A DNA stretch of 64,000 nt from AC-32 sp038236705 (GCA_038236705.1 JBBRZN010000003.1:1-64000); one strand, 5' to 3'. Shown: positions 34,967-45,802, numbered from the stretch's first letter. Notes: generated by a model not told the origin, from the sequence alone. A program made the numbers and translations.

Positions 34967-34987
34967 CTACTCGAGAAGCTGCATCAT
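34967..34987 (-). CDS. leuS leader peptide MMQLLE
   Basis: ATG ATG CAG CTT CTC GAG TAG: six residues with two adjacent Leu codons, 43 nt upstream of the terminator stem. A TAAAGT -10 box (34995-35000) lies 7 nt before the first ATG, which implies a leaderless mRNA and explains the lack of a clear SD. Leu-rich leader ORFs ahead of leucine genes work by ribosome stalling when charged tRNA-Leu is short. Not proven to be translated. Confidence 0.6.
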   Translation of the reverse strand: MMQLLE

Positions 34988-34994
34988 CGCTCGG

Positions 34995-35000
34995 ACTTTA
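34995..35000 (-). promoter_or_regulatory. -10 box of leuS
   Basis: TAAAGT on the minus strand; transcription would start at or one base before the leader ATG (34987). No convincing -35 hexamer at 16-18 nt. Confidence 0.45.
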
Positions 35001-35030
35001 CCATCGCTCTCCCCGAACCAGGAGGCACAA

Positions 35031-35426
35031 ATGGCCGACTACACCAAGGTGAACCTGAAGCACGACGTCGAGGACCAGGCCCCGAACTTCGGTCTCGCGC
35101 CGGATTTGGAGGCGCGGATGGCGCGCGTGCCCCTCGAGCTCGAGCAGTCCGGGCTCAGCTACCAGCGGCTGGCGCCGAACTTCCGGGTGCCGTTCGGGCA
35201 CAGGCACAAGACCCAGGAGGAGGTCTACCTCGTGGTGAGCGGGAGCGTCCGCATGAAGCTCGAGGACGAGGTCGTCGAGCTGAAGCAGTGGGACGCCGTC
35301 CGTGTTCCCAAGGAGACGATGCGCGGATTCGAGTCCGGGCCCGAGGGCGCGGAGATCGTAGCGATCGGGGCCCCCCACACCGGGCCCGGGGACGCGGAGG
35401 TGGAGCAGGACTGGTGGAGTGACTGA
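35031..35426 (+). CDS. Cupin-domain protein
   Basis: A 131-residue single-domain beta-barrel. First cupin motif PFGHRHKTQEEVYLVVSGSVRMKL (metal-binding His, His, Glu) at about residues 52-75; the second motif is reduced. ATG 35031 with AGGAGG upstream. Divergent from leuS with a shared ~45-nt promoter region. Substrate unknown; could be an isomerase, dioxygenase or binding protein. Confidence 0.8.
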   Translation: MADYTKVNLKHDVEDQAPNFGLAPDLEARMARVPLELEQSGLSYQRLAPNFRVPFGHRHKTQEEVYLVVSGSVRMKLEDEVVELKQWDAVRVPKETMRGFESGPEGAEIVAIGAPHTGPGDAEVEQDWWSD

Positions 35427-35440
35427 GCCGGAGTAACCGA

Positions 35441-36391
35441 ATGGCTAGGCTCAATCCGATGCCGGCGCGCCGCCTCGACACCGTCCCGGGAGTCGTCCTG
35501 GTCAGCCTCGCCGCGGCGATGTGGGGCCTCGACGGACTGATCCGGAAGCCGCTGTCGGATTCGACCTCCGCGTTCACGATCGTGTTCGGCGAGCACGTCG
35601 TGCTCGTCGCCCTGACGCTGCCGCTGCTCGTCCCTGCGCTCCGCGCCCTCTACCGGGCCGGGCCGGCCTACGTCGCGGCCGGGGTCGCGGTCGGAGCCGG
35701 GGCCTCTGCGATCGCGACGATCCTCTTCACCAAAGCGCTCTTCCACGGCGACTTCATCACGGTCGTCGTCCTGCAGAAGGCGCAGCCGCTGATCGCCGTG
35801 CTCGGCGCGTGGCTCGTGCTCAAGGAGCAACCGCGTCCCGGCTTTGCGTGGTTCCTGCTGCCGGGTCTCGCGGGCGTGTGGCTGATCGCGCTCCCGAACC
35901 CGCTCGAGCCGCACCTGCGAGGCATGACCCCGATCGCCGAGACGCTCGGCGCGGCGGCCCTGTGGGGGATGGGCACGGTGTTCGGGCGCTTGCTGAGCAG
36001 GCGGCTCAGCTTCGACCACGTGACGACCGTCCGCTTCGCCTTCGGCCTGCTCGCGAGCGCCTGCGCGCTGCCGATCGTCGGTGCATCCGCCTTCTCGAAC
36101 GTGCACGACAGCCTCTGGATCGCGCTGCTCGCGCTCGTCACCGGACTGCTGGCGCTCGGCCTCTACTACTACGGGCTACAGAGGACGCCGGCGTTGCTCG
36201 CGACGCTCGGCGAGCTGGCGTTTCCGGTCACGGCCACGCTGGTCGGCATCTACGTCTTCGACAGCACGCTGCGCTGGACGCAGTGGCTCGGCGTCGCGCT
36301 CACGGTGGCAGTGATCAGCCTGCTCCCGGTCCGGCGCCGCAAGATCGTCAGCGTGCCGCCGGGCGAGCCAGCGTTCGCGGGCACGGCCTGA
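35441..36391 (+). CDS. EamA-family (DMT) metabolite exporter
   Basis: A 316-residue protein with ten membrane segments in two EamA halves; the first begins VVLVSLAAAMWGLDGLIRKPL, the second ETLGAAALWGMGTVFGRLLS. The family exports amino acids or other small metabolites. ATG 35441 or ATG 35459 are both possible. 14 nt after the cupin gene, so possibly cotranscribed; convergent with the second Liv system (6-nt gap). Confidence 0.85.
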   Translation: MARLNPMPARRLDTVPGVVLVSLAAAMWGLDGLIRKPLSDSTSAFTIVFGEHVVLVALTLPLLVPALRALYRAGPAYVAAGVAVGAGASAIATILFTKALFHGDFITVVVLQKAQPLIAVLGAWLVLKEQPRPGFAWFLLPGLAGVWLIALPNPLEPHLRGMTPIAETLGAAALWGMGTVFGRLLSRRLSFDHVTTVRFAFGLLASACALPIVGASAFSNVHDSLWIALLALVTGLLALGLYYYGLQRTPALLATLGELAFPVTATLVGIYVFDSTLRWTQWLGVALTVAVISLLPVRRRKIVSVPPGEPAFAGTA

Positions 36392-36397
36392 GCTTCG

Positions 36398-37606
36398 TCA
36401 GCGAACTCTGAAGAGGCCGCCGAAGACGACCCAGTGGCCGTTCACGTAGCGCTCGAGCTTCGCCTGGTCGAGCGGGAAGTGGTCGCCGGCGCCCGTCTTG
36501 ACCGCCATCCCCGGCAGCAGGAACGGGTCGTTCTTGATGTTCAGGCTGTTGGCCGCCTTCATGATCCCGGCGCGGGTCGGGTTCTTGCCCGCCCTCTTCA
36601 GCGCCTCGACGAAGGTGTGCGCGGCCGACATGCCGTAGACCGCGTAGACATCGTTCGGGTTGCCGCCCTTGTAGCGCTTCATGATCGAGCGGTAGAGCTT
36701 GACCCCAGGGTCCTTCGCCCAGTGCGCGTCGGTCGGATCCTTGAGGAAGACGATGCTGAGCGAGCCGTTGGTCTGTTTCTTGCTCGTTCCCACGGTCGAG
36801 AGGCCCATGATGTTGGCCGCGCTCGAAACCGCGTTCACGTACACCTTCGGCTTCCAGCCGAGCTTGTGCGCGTAGACGTAGGACTGGATCGCGAACTTCG
36901 GCGTCGCGAAGAGCATCAGCGTGTTCACCCGCGAAGCCTTCAGGCGCGCGACCTGCGACTGGACGTCGGGGTCGTTGACGTCGTAGCCCTGCTTGGAAAC
37001 GATCAGCTTCGTCTTCGAACCGAGGCCTCTGGCGAGGCCTTTCAGCAAGTCCTTGCCGTAGTCGTCGTTCTGGTAGAGCACGCCGATCCGGGCCTTCGGG
37101 CTCGTCTTCGAGACGTAGCGGCCATAGATCGTCCCTTCGGCCTGGTAATTCGGCTGATAGCCGATCGTCCAGGGGTACTGCTTGTAGTCCTTGCCCCAGG
37201 TGGTCGCGCCGCTCGCGACGAAGAGCTGCGGCACCTTGATCGCGTTCAAATAGGGACGCGTGGCGAGGTTCTGGTCGGTACCGAGGCTGTTGAAGATCGC
37301 GAAGACCTTGTCTTGCTGGACGAGCTCCCTCGTCTTCTCGCTCGTCTTCGCGGCGTCGTAGACGTCGTCCTTGTAGATGTACCTGATCCTGCGCTTGTTC
37401 ACGCCGCCCTTCGCGTTCACGTACTTGAAGTACGCCGCAGCGCCACGGGCGACCGACTGGTACGCCGAGGCCGGCCCGCTGAGCGGCGTCGTGCCACCGA
37501 TCAGCACTTCGGTCGAGGTGACTCCGGGCGTGCCCGCTCCCGACGCAACCGCCGCGAGCCCGAGCGCGACGAACGCACCCAGGAGTACGTGAAGCTTCCT
37601 GCCCAT
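36398..37606 (-). CDS. Liv-type ABC substrate-binding protein (system 2)
   Basis: A 402-residue secreted receptor. Signal peptide GRKLHVLLGAFVALGLAAVASGAG without a lipobox Cys, then EVLIGGTTPLSGPASAYQSVARGAAAY (family N-terminus) and IGVLYQNDDYGKDLLKGLARGL. Last gene of a livG-F-H-M-SBP unit on the minus strand, an order opposite to system 1, where the receptor is first. Ligand unknown: branched-chain amino acids, urea, amides or aromatic acids are all possible. Confidence 0.9.
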   Translation of the reverse strand: MGRKLHVLLGAFVALGLAAVASGAGTPGVTSTEVLIGGTTPLSGPASAYQSVARGAAAYFKYVNAKGGVNKRRIRYIYKDDVYDAAKTSEKTRELVQQDKVFAIFNSLGTDQNLATRPYLNAIKVPQLFVASGATTWGKDYKQYPWTIGYQPNYQAEGTIYGRYVSKTSPKARIGVLYQNDDYGKDLLKGLARGLGSKTKLIVSKQGYDVNDPDVQSQVARLKASRVNTLMLFATPKFAIQSYVYAHKLGWKPKVYVNAVSSAANIMGLSTVGTSKKQTNGSLSIVFLKDPTDAHWAKDPGVKLYRSIMKRYKGGNPNDVYAVYGMSAAHTFVEALKRAGKNPTRAGIMKAANSLNIKNDPFLLPGMAVKTGAGDHFPLDQAKLERYVNGHWVVFGGLFRVR

Positions 37607-37610
37607 CGCC

Positions 37611-38624
37611 TTAGGGACGAGTGTACAACCGGGTTGTTAGCGGTCTGACGAGGCGGCGCAGGAGCCCGCCCGCTCCACTCGGGAGCAGGATCATCACGAG
37701 GATGATCGCGGCGCCGTAGACGAAGTCGGGCACGCCCTGCGCGTTCGAGACCCGCGTCGAGATGTCCGGTAGGTACTGCACGAAAAACGCTCCGAGTACC
37801 ATCCCGGGCAGCGAGCCGAGACCGCCGACCACGGTTCCGACGAGGATCAGGATCGAGAGCAGGAACGTGAACGTGAGCGGGTTGACGATCTCGTCCTGGA
37901 TCGCGAGCAGCGCGCCCGCAATCCCGGCGTAGACGCCGCTGAGCGCGAAGGCGAGGGTCTTGTAGCCGGCCAGGTTGATCCCCGCGGAGGCGGCCGCGAT
38001 CTCGCTGTCGCGCACGGCGCGGAAGACGCGGCCCAGCCGTCCGCGCACGATCAGCCACGCGAGCAGGAAGCCGGCGAGACCGATCGCCCAGGTCAGGTAG
38101 TAGAGGAAGTGGTTCTGGGTCATCGAGTGGCCGAAGATCGTCACCGTGCCGCTGATCCCGGTCACCTGCGCGGGCGCGGACTCGAGCAAGCGGAGGCCCT
38201 GGCCGCCGCCCGTGAGGCCGGAGAACTTCTTCAGCAGCGACGGCATCGCGACCGCGAACGCGAAGGTGGCGAGCGCAAGGTAGAGGCCGGAGAGCCGCAG
38301 GGCCGGGAGACCGATGAGGAAGCCGACGATTCCGGCGGCCAGCCCGGCGAGCGGGATCGTCCAGACGTCGCGCCAGTGCTCGTGCACGACGAGCGCCGCG
38401 GTCGTGTAGCCGCCGATCGCCATCAGCGCGCCGTGGCCGAGCGAGATCTGGCCCGTGTAGCCGGTGAGCAGGTTCAGCCCGACGATCGCGATGAAGAACA
38501 CGCCCGCGTGCGCGAGGTCGCGCGAGTGGAAGTCGCTGACGAAGGTCGGCGCGAAGGCGTACGCGACGAGCGCCACCCCGACCACGAGCAGCCAGAGGCC
38601 GCTGCCGAGCGCGCGCTGCCGCAT
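37611..38624 (-). CDS. livM: ABC permease LivM (system 2)
   Basis: A 337-residue permease with about nine membrane segments. GLNLLTGYTGQISLGHGALMAIGGY and RVFRAVRDSEIAAASAGINLAGYK are LivM motifs. ATG 38624 overlaps the livH stop (TGATG), preceded by GAGGAGGG. A longer open frame upstream is livH in another frame. Confidence 0.93.
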   Translation of the reverse strand: MRQRALGSGLWLLVVGVALVAYAFAPTFVSDFHSRDLAHAGVFFIAIVGLNLLTGYTGQISLGHGALMAIGGYTTAALVVHEHWRDVWTIPLAGLAAGIVGFLIGLPALRLSGLYLALATFAFAVAMPSLLKKFSGLTGGGQGLRLLESAPAQVTGISGTVTIFGHSMTQNHFLYYLTWAIGLAGFLLAWLIVRGRLGRVFRAVRDSEIAAASAGINLAGYKTLAFALSGVYAGIAGALLAIQDEIVNPLTFTFLLSILILVGTVVGGLGSLPGMVLGAFFVQYLPDISTRVSNAQGVPDFVYGAAIILVMILLPSGAGGLLRRLVRPLTTRLYTRP

Positions 38625-39526
38625 CACACCCTCCTCACGGACACCCGCCCGAAGAGCCCGGCCGGCCGGACGAGGAGAACGCCGAGGATCACCGCGAGAG
38701 CGACAGGGAGCCGCAGCTCCGTGCCCACCCAGTCGACGTAGGTGCCGACCAGGTTGACGAGCACGCCGAGCAGCATCGTCCCGACGACGGCGCCGAGCGG
38801 GCTGTCGATGCCGCCGAGCACGGCGCCGGCGAAGGCGTACAGCAGCACAGGCTGCATCAGGTTCTGGTCGAAGCTCGCGAGGGCCGGCGCGGTCAGCATC
38901 CCCGAGACCGCGCCCATCGCCGCCGCCAGCCCCCACCCGAGCGCGAGCATCCAGCTCACGCGCACGCCGAGCAAGCGGCTCGCCTCCGGGTTGACGGCCG
39001 CCGCGCGCGAGGCGAGACCGAGCTTCGTGAAGCGGAAGAACACCCACAGGAGCCCCACCGCCGCCAACGAGACGCCGATGTTGCCGAGGTCCTGGATCGA
39101 GAAGGCAACTCCGGCCACGTCGATTGGCCGCGTCGAGAACGCGTTCGGCAGGCTGCGCACCTCCGGCGTCCAGATCCAGCGGGCCGCACCGTTGACGAGG
39201 AAGAAGAGGCCGAGGGTGACGATCACCACCGTCAGCACCGGCGCGCTCTCGACCGGCCGGATCACGACCCGCTCGACGGCGACACCCGCGGCGAACGAGA
39301 TTGCGACGGTGAGGAAGAACGCCGCCCAGTAGGAGAGCCCGTGGTGGACGAGCGACCAGGCGATGAAGGTCGAGAACATCGCCATCTCGCCCTGGGCGAA
39401 GTTGACGACGCCCGTCGAGCGGTAGATCAGCACGAGCGCGACGGCCAGCGTCGCCCAGATGCCGCCGGAGGCCAGCCCGATCACGATCTGCTGGGCGAGC
39501 TGGGTCCAGTCGAAGGCGAAGATCAT
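38624..39526 (-). CDS. livH: ABC permease LivH (system 2)
   Basis: A 300-residue permease. GGIWATLAVALVLIYRSTGVVNFAQGEMAMFST is the LivH N-terminal signature and GGIDSPLGAVVGTMLLGVL the C-terminal one. ATG 39526 overlaps the livF stop (TGATG). In contrast with system 1, it has a normal start and no N-terminal extension. Confidence 0.93.
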   Translation of the reverse strand: MIFAFDWTQLAQQIVIGLASGGIWATLAVALVLIYRSTGVVNFAQGEMAMFSTFIAWSLVHHGLSYWAAFFLTVAISFAAGVAVERVVIRPVESAPVLTVVIVTLGLFFLVNGAARWIWTPEVRSLPNAFSTRPIDVAGVAFSIQDLGNIGVSLAAVGLLWVFFRFTKLGLASRAAAVNPEASRLLGVRVSWMLALGWGLAAAMGAVSGMLTAPALASFDQNLMQPVLLYAFAGAVLGGIDSPLGAVVGTMLLGVLVNLVGTYVDWVGTELRLPVALAVILGVLLVRPAGLFGRVSVRRV

Positions 39527-40242
39527 CAGTAACCGAGGTACGAGCGTCTGACGGATTCGTTTCGGCGCAGCTCGTCGCTCGAGCCCTCCACGGCGACCTT
39601 GCCGACCTCCAGCACGTAGGCGCGCGAGGACGCCTCGAAGGCGAGCGCGGCGTTCTGCTCGACCACGAGCACCGCGAGGCCTTCCTTCGCGTTCAACTCG
39701 CCGACGATGCGGAAGATCTCGGCGGTGACCATCGGCGCGAGACCGAGCGACGGCTCGTCGAGGAGGACGAGCTTCGGGCGCAGCATCAGCGCGCGGGCGA
39801 GCGCGAGCATCTGCTGCTCTCCGCCGCTGAGGGTTCCGGCGCGCTGGCCCGAGCGCTGATCGAGCCAGGGGAAGTACGAGAGGACGCGCTGCTCGTCCTC
39901 TCGCACCCCGGCGCGGTCGCGCCGCACGTAGGCGCCGAGCCGGAGGTTCTCGCGCACGCTCAGCTCGGTCAGCGTGCCGCGCCCTTCGGGCACGTGGGCC
40001 ACGCCGAGCCGGGCGACGGCCTCCGGCGAGCGGCGGGAGATGCGCTTGCCCGCGAAGACGATCTCGCCGCTGCGCCGCACCATCCCGGAGACCGCGCGCA
40101 GAGTCGTCGTCTTGCCCGCGCCGTTCGCGCCGAGCACGGCGACGACCTCGCCCTCGTCGACCTCGAGCGAGATCCCGTGCAGCGCCACGACCGGGCCGTA
40201 GCGCGCCTCGACGTCCTCGAGCTCCAGGAGCGCGTCAGGCAT
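39526..40242 (-). CDS. livF: ABC ATPase LivF (system 2)
   Basis: A 238-residue ATPase: Walker A GANGAGKTTT, signature LSGGEQQMLALARAL, Walker B LVLLDEPSLGLAP. ATG 40242, overlapping livG by 8 nt. Partner of the livG product in system 2. Confidence 0.93.
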   Translation of the reverse strand: MPDALLELEDVEARYGPVVALHGISLEVDEGEVVAVLGANGAGKTTTLRAVSGMVRRSGEIVFAGKRISRRSPEAVARLGVAHVPEGRGTLTELSVRENLRLGAYVRRDRAGVREDEQRVLSYFPWLDQRSGQRAGTLSGGEQQMLALARALMLRPKLVLLDEPSLGLAPMVTAEIFRIVGELNAKEGLAVLVVEQNAALAFEASSRAYVLEVGKVAVEGSSDELRRNESVRRSYLGY

Positions 40243-40939
40243 CGACGGTTCCCAGGTAGGCCTCGATCACAGCCTGGTCGCCCTGCACCTCGGCGGGCGT
40301 GCCGCTCGCGATCAGGCGGCCGAAGTCGAGCACGTGCACCCGGTCGGCAATGCTCATCACGAGGCCCATGTGGTGCTCGACCAGCAGCAGGGTCAGGTCG
40401 AAGTCGTCCCGCAGGCTGCGGATCAGCGACCCGAGCTCCTCGACCTCCTCGTGGTTGAGGCCGCCGGCCGGCTCGTCGAGCAGGAGCAGCCTCGGGCCCG
40501 AGGCGAGCGCGCGGGCGAGCTCGACCCGCTTCTGGGTGCCGTAGGGGAGCTCGGCCGCCTGGTGATGCGCGAGCCCGGCGAGACCGACGTACTCGACGAG
40601 CTCGCGGGCGCCTCGGCCACGGCGTGCGTGCCTGCCGATGAGCACGTGCTCGAGCACCGTCATCGAGCCGAAAAGCTCGACGTTCTGAAACGTGCGGGCG
40701 ATCCCGCGCTTTACGATCCCGTGCGGCGGCGTCTTCAGGAGCGTCTCGCCGTCGAACGCGATCTCGCCCTCGTCCGGCCGGTAGAGCCGCGTGATCAGGT
40801 TGAACATCGTCGTCTTGCCGGCCCCGTTCGGACCGATCAGGCCGACGATCTCGCCCTCGCCGACGTCGAACGACACGTCGTCAACCGCGACGATGCCGCC
40901 GAACCGCCGCGTCACGTGCTCGACCAAGAGCATCGCCAT
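40235..40939 (-). CDS. livG: ABC ATPase LivG (system 2)
   Basis: A 234-residue ATPase, first gene of the second Liv unit. Walker A GPNGAGKTTM, ARTFQNVELF insertion, LPYGTQKRVELARAL signature and Walker B LLLLDEPAGGLNHEE. ATG 40939. The upstream 170 nt carry two palindromic repeats but no clear promoter. Confidence 0.93.
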   Translation of the reverse strand: MAMLLVEHVTRRFGGIVAVDDVSFDVGEGEIVGLIGPNGAGKTTMFNLITRLYRPDEGEIAFDGETLLKTPPHGIVKRGIARTFQNVELFGSMTVLEHVLIGRHARRGRGARELVEYVGLAGLAHHQAAELPYGTQKRVELARALASGPRLLLLDEPAGGLNHEEVEELGSLIRSLRDDFDLTLLLVEHHMGLVMSIADRVHVLDFGRLIASGTPAEVQGDQAVIEAYLGTVDA

Positions 40940-41019
40940 CGGCGGAGGACTCTACGGCGGAGCCCCCGCCCCGTCTACCACAGGCCGCCCAGCGACCGTC
41001 ACCCAGGGACGCGTCTTCC

Positions 41020-41040
41020 CAAGTTGCAGTCTGTTACTTG
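41020..41040. repeat. Palindrome related to the polA insert (imperfect)
   Basis: Arms CAAGTTGCAG and CTGTTACTTG around a T; two mismatches. The right arm is identical to those at 1143-1165 and 41097-41115. Lies 57 nt from the perfect copy, in the gap between livG and the DUF255 gene. Confidence 0.75.
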
Positions 41041-41096
41041 CCGGTCTGAGGCATTGGAGGTTGCAGCGGTTCCCAAGCGCGGCGGCGTGCGGCACC

Positions 41097-41109
41097 AAGT
41101 AACAGACTG

Positions 41110-41115
<6 letters not shown>
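41097..41115. repeat. Perfect 19-nt palindrome overlapping a stop codon
   Basis: AAGTAACAG, central A, exact complement: identical to the inner 19 nt of the polA palindrome. On the minus strand it supplies the last Lys (AAG) and the TAA stop of the DUF255 gene at 41110. Confidence 0.9.
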
Positions 41116-43023
<1,908 letters not shown>

Positions 43024-43044
43024 GCCCGACTAGGCTAGCTCCCG

Positions 43045-43584
43045 ATGCTGGAGCTGCAGACCGAGCGGCTGATCCTGCGCGTGCCCGTCCCGGAAGACGC
43101 GGAGGCACTTGCGCCGATGTACGCCGACCCCGAGGTGATGCGCTACGTGGGTGACGGGCGCACCCTGACGCGGGCCGACACCGAGCTCTCCGTGCGCCGC
43201 ATGATCGAGCGCTGGAACGAGGACGGGTTCGGGCTCTACACCACCCTCCGCAAGGACGACGGCGCAGTCATCGGCCGGGTCGGGATCCTGATCTGGAACA
43301 GCGAGACCTGGGAGCCGACGACCCGGGCGCAGGCCTCAGGGCCGACGGAGGTCGAGGTCGGCTACACGCTCGGCCGCGACTTCTGGGGCCAGGGCTTCGC
43401 GACCGAGGCGGCCGGCGCAGTGCGCGACTATGCGCTGAACGGGCTCGGCGCCGACCGCGTGATCGCGCTGATCATCCACGGCAACGCCGCCTCCGAGAAA
43501 GTGGCTCGCAAGCTCGGCCTCGAGTACGAGCGCGACATCAAGCTCGGGCAACGGGACGCGCAGCTGTTTGCGCTCGACGCATGA
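43045..43584 (+). CDS. RimJ/RimL-type GNAT acetyltransferase
   Basis: A 179-residue GNAT. It starts LELQTERLILRVPVPEDAEALAPM and has the acetyl-CoA loop YTLGRDFWGQGFATEAAGAVRDYAL, then NAASEKVARKLGLEYERDI. Such enzymes acetylate protein N-termini, antibiotics or other amines. ATG 43045; divergent from the DUF255 gene; stop overlaps the next start (ATGA). Confidence 0.88.
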   Translation: MLELQTERLILRVPVPEDAEALAPMYADPEVMRYVGDGRTLTRADTELSVRRMIERWNEDGFGLYTTLRKDDGAVIGRVGILIWNSETWEPTTRAQASGPTEVEVGYTLGRDFWGQGFATEAAGAVRDYALNGLGADRVIALIIHGNAASEKVARKLGLEYERDIKLGQRDAQLFALDA

Positions 43585-44963
43585 GCGACGCGCGCGACCT
43601 GCTGCGGCGAACTGCCGAAATCGCGGCCGACTACCTCGAGAGCCTTGGCGAGCGGCCGGTCTTCCCACAGGTGACCCCGGAGGAACTTCGCAACGCCCTC
43701 GGTGGGCCGCTGCCGGAGGATCCGCTCGATCCCGCGCAGGTGGTGGACGATCTCGCCGCCGGCGCCGAGCCCGGGGTCGTCGCGATGGGGAGCGGCCGCT
43801 ACTTCGGCTTCGTGATCGGCGGCGCGCTGCCAGCCGCGCTCGCGGCCGACTGGCTCACCTCGGCCTGGGACCAGAACGCCGGCCTCTACGTGGGCGGCCC
43901 ATCCGCGTCCGTGGTCGAGCAGGTGACTCGGGAGTGGCTCCTGGAGCTGCTCGGGCTGCCGGCGGAGGCCTCGATCGGCTTCGTCACGGGAACGCAGATG
44001 GCGCACGTCACCGGGCTCGCAGCGGCCCGCTTTCACGTGCTCGACGCCGTCGGCTGGGACGTCGGACGCGACGGCCTGACCGGCGCGCCGGGCGTGCGCG
44101 TGCTCGTGGGCGAGAAGCGACACGTCACCGTTGACCGCGCGCTGCGCTTGCTCGGGCTCGGGGCGCCGACGAGCGTGGCCGCCGACGACCAGGGTCGCCT
44201 GCAGGTCGATGCGCTCCGCGAGGCGCTCGGCGAGGGCCCCACGATCGTCTGCGCGCAAGCCGGTGAGGTGAACACCGGAGCCTTCGACCCGCTGCCGGAG
44301 ATCGCCGACGCGTGCGAGCAAACGGGCGCCTGGCTGCATGTGGACGGCGCCTTCGGCCTCTGGGCCGCGGCCGCTCCAGGACGAAAGCACCTCGTCGAAA
44401 GCGTCGAGCGCGCCGACTCGTGGACGACCGACGCGCACAAGTGGCTGAACGTGCCCTACGACTCCGGGATCGTCTTCTGCGCGCACCCGGAGTCGCACCG
44501 GGCGGCGATGACGATCACCGCCTCGTACCTGATCCAGGACGAGGGCGCCCGTCGCGTGCGCGACCAGGTGGACTGGGTGCCGGAGTTCTCGCGCCGGGCC
44601 CGCGGGTTCCCGGTCTATGCGGCCCTGCGCTCGCTCGGCCGCAGCGGCATCGCAGAACTGGTCGAGCGCTGCTGCGAGGGCGCGACGCGCTTCGCGGAGG
44701 CCATCGTGGAGCTAGCGGGCGTCGAAGTGCTGAACGAGGTCGTCCTGAACCAGGTGCTCTTCCGCTTCGACTCGGACGAGCGCACAGACGACGTGCTGCG
44801 ACGCGTCCAGGAAAGCGGCACCGTCTGGATGAGCGGCACGACCTGGAACGGGCGCAAGGCGATCCGCGTCTCGGTCTCGAACTGGCAGACCGGGGACGAA
44901 GAGATCAGACTCGCCGTCGAGGCCTTTGCCGCTACCTACGCCGGCCAGGCGCCGGCCCGGTAG
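43581..44963 (+). CDS. PLP-dependent decarboxylase (group II, aromatic/glutamate type)
   Basis: A 460-residue PLP enzyme. It has GFVTGTQMAHVTGLAAAR (cofactor phosphate site), WLHVDGAFGLWAAA (Asp to the pyridine N) and the Schiff-base Lys in WTTDAHKWLNVPYD (about residue 290). Family members decarboxylate aromatic amino acids, Glu or Asp, or act as aldehyde synthases; the substrate cannot be read. The end overlaps the convergent HMG-CoA-lyase-like gene by 28 nt. Confidence 0.88.
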   Translation: MSDARDLLRRTAEIAADYLESLGERPVFPQVTPEELRNALGGPLPEDPLDPAQVVDDLAAGAEPGVVAMGSGRYFGFVIGGALPAALAADWLTSAWDQNAGLYVGGPSASVVEQVTREWLLELLGLPAEASIGFVTGTQMAHVTGLAAARFHVLDAVGWDVGRDGLTGAPGVRVLVGEKRHVTVDRALRLLGLGAPTSVAADDQGRLQVDALREALGEGPTIVCAQAGEVNTGAFDPLPEIADACEQTGAWLHVDGAFGLWAAAAPGRKHLVESVERADSWTTDAHKWLNVPYDSGIVFCAHPESHRAAMTITASYLIQDEGARRVRDQVDWVPEFSRRARGFPVYAALRSLGRSGIAELVERCCEGATRFAEAIVELAGVEVLNEVVLNQVLFRFDSDERTDDVLRRVQESGTVWMSGTTWNGRKAIRVSVSNWQTGDEEIRLAVEAFAATYAGQAPAR

Positions 44964-45802
44964 ACCTGGCCCTCGAGCTTCCGGCCGAAGATCCTCTCCA
45001 GCCAGACCGAGATCCCGACGAGCGCGTCGAGGTCGACCCCGGTCGGAATCCCCTCCCGCTCCAGCAGGTAGACCAGGTCCTCGGTCGCGACGTTACCGCT
45101 AGCCCGCGGCGCATACGGGCAGCCGCCGAGGCCGCCGATCGAGGAGTCGAGCACCTCGGCGCCGGCCTCGAGCGCCGCGAGCGCGTTCGCGTAGCCGGTG
45201 TTGCGCGTGTTGTGCCCGTGGAATCCGGTGCGCTTGCCGAGCCCGCGCACGCGCTCGACGAGGCGACGCACCTGGGCCGGCGCGGCGACGCCGATCGTGT
45301 CGGCCAGGACGACCTCGTCGGCTCCCAGCCGCTCCGCGAGCACGACCACCTCGCCTTCGTCCACCTCGCCCTCGAAGGGGCAGCCGAACGCGACCGAGAT
45401 CGTCACCGTCGCCGGCACGGTCGCAGCGGCGAGGACCGCTTCGACCTGCGCCAGCGCCTCGTCGCGCGACATCTCGCCGTTACGCCGGTTGAAACTCTCG
45501 GTAGCGGCGAGCGTGACGTTGACGCGGTCGAGCCCCGAGGCGGCAAAGCGCTCGTAGCCCTTCGCGTTCAGGACGAGGCCGGAATACTCGGTGCCCTCTC
45601 GGCGCTCGATCGCCGCGGCCACGTCCTCCGCGCCCGCCATCTGCGGGACGCGCTCCGCGCGCACGAAGCTGGCCGCCTCCACGCGGGGAAGGCCGGCGGC
45701 GGCGAGCCGGTTCACGAGCTCGGCCCGCGCCGCCGGCTCCAGCGTCTCGGCTTCGTTCTGAAGGCCGTCGCGAGGGCCGACGTCGCAGAGCGTGAGCCCC
45801 AA
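44936..45802 (-). CDS. Hydroxymethylglutaryl-CoA lyase-like
   Basis: A 288-residue TIM barrel of the HMGL/DRE family. It begins LTLCDVGPRDGLQNEAETL (metal Asp, catalytic Arg) and ends with the HMGL signature GGLGGCPYAPRASGNVATED carrying the active-site Cys. FHGHNTRNTGYANALAALEAG gives the metal His pair. Probably splits HMG-CoA to acetoacetate and acetyl-CoA in Leu breakdown, though no other Leu-degradation gene is next to it. Confidence 0.88.
   Translation of the reverse strand: MGLTLCDVGPRDGLQNEAETLEPAARAELVNRLAAAGLPRVEAASFVRAERVPQMAGAEDVAAAIERREGTEYSGLVLNAKGYERFAASGLDRVNVTLAATESFNRRNGEMSRDEALAQVEAVLAAATVPATVTISVAFGCPFEGEVDEGEVVVLAERLGADEVVLADTIGVAAPAQVRRLVERVRGLGKRTGFHGHNTRNTGYANALAALEAGAEVLDSSIGGLGGCPYAPRASGNVATEDLVYLLEREGIPTGVDLDALVGISVWLERIFGRKLEGQVYRAGAWPA

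Noticed and set aside
34886..35000. T-box riboswitch ahead of leuS
   Set aside because: The leader from the probable transcript start to the terminator is only about 90 nt and lacks the AGGGUGGNACCGCG T-box sequence and a specifier stem; a leader-peptide attenuator fits better.
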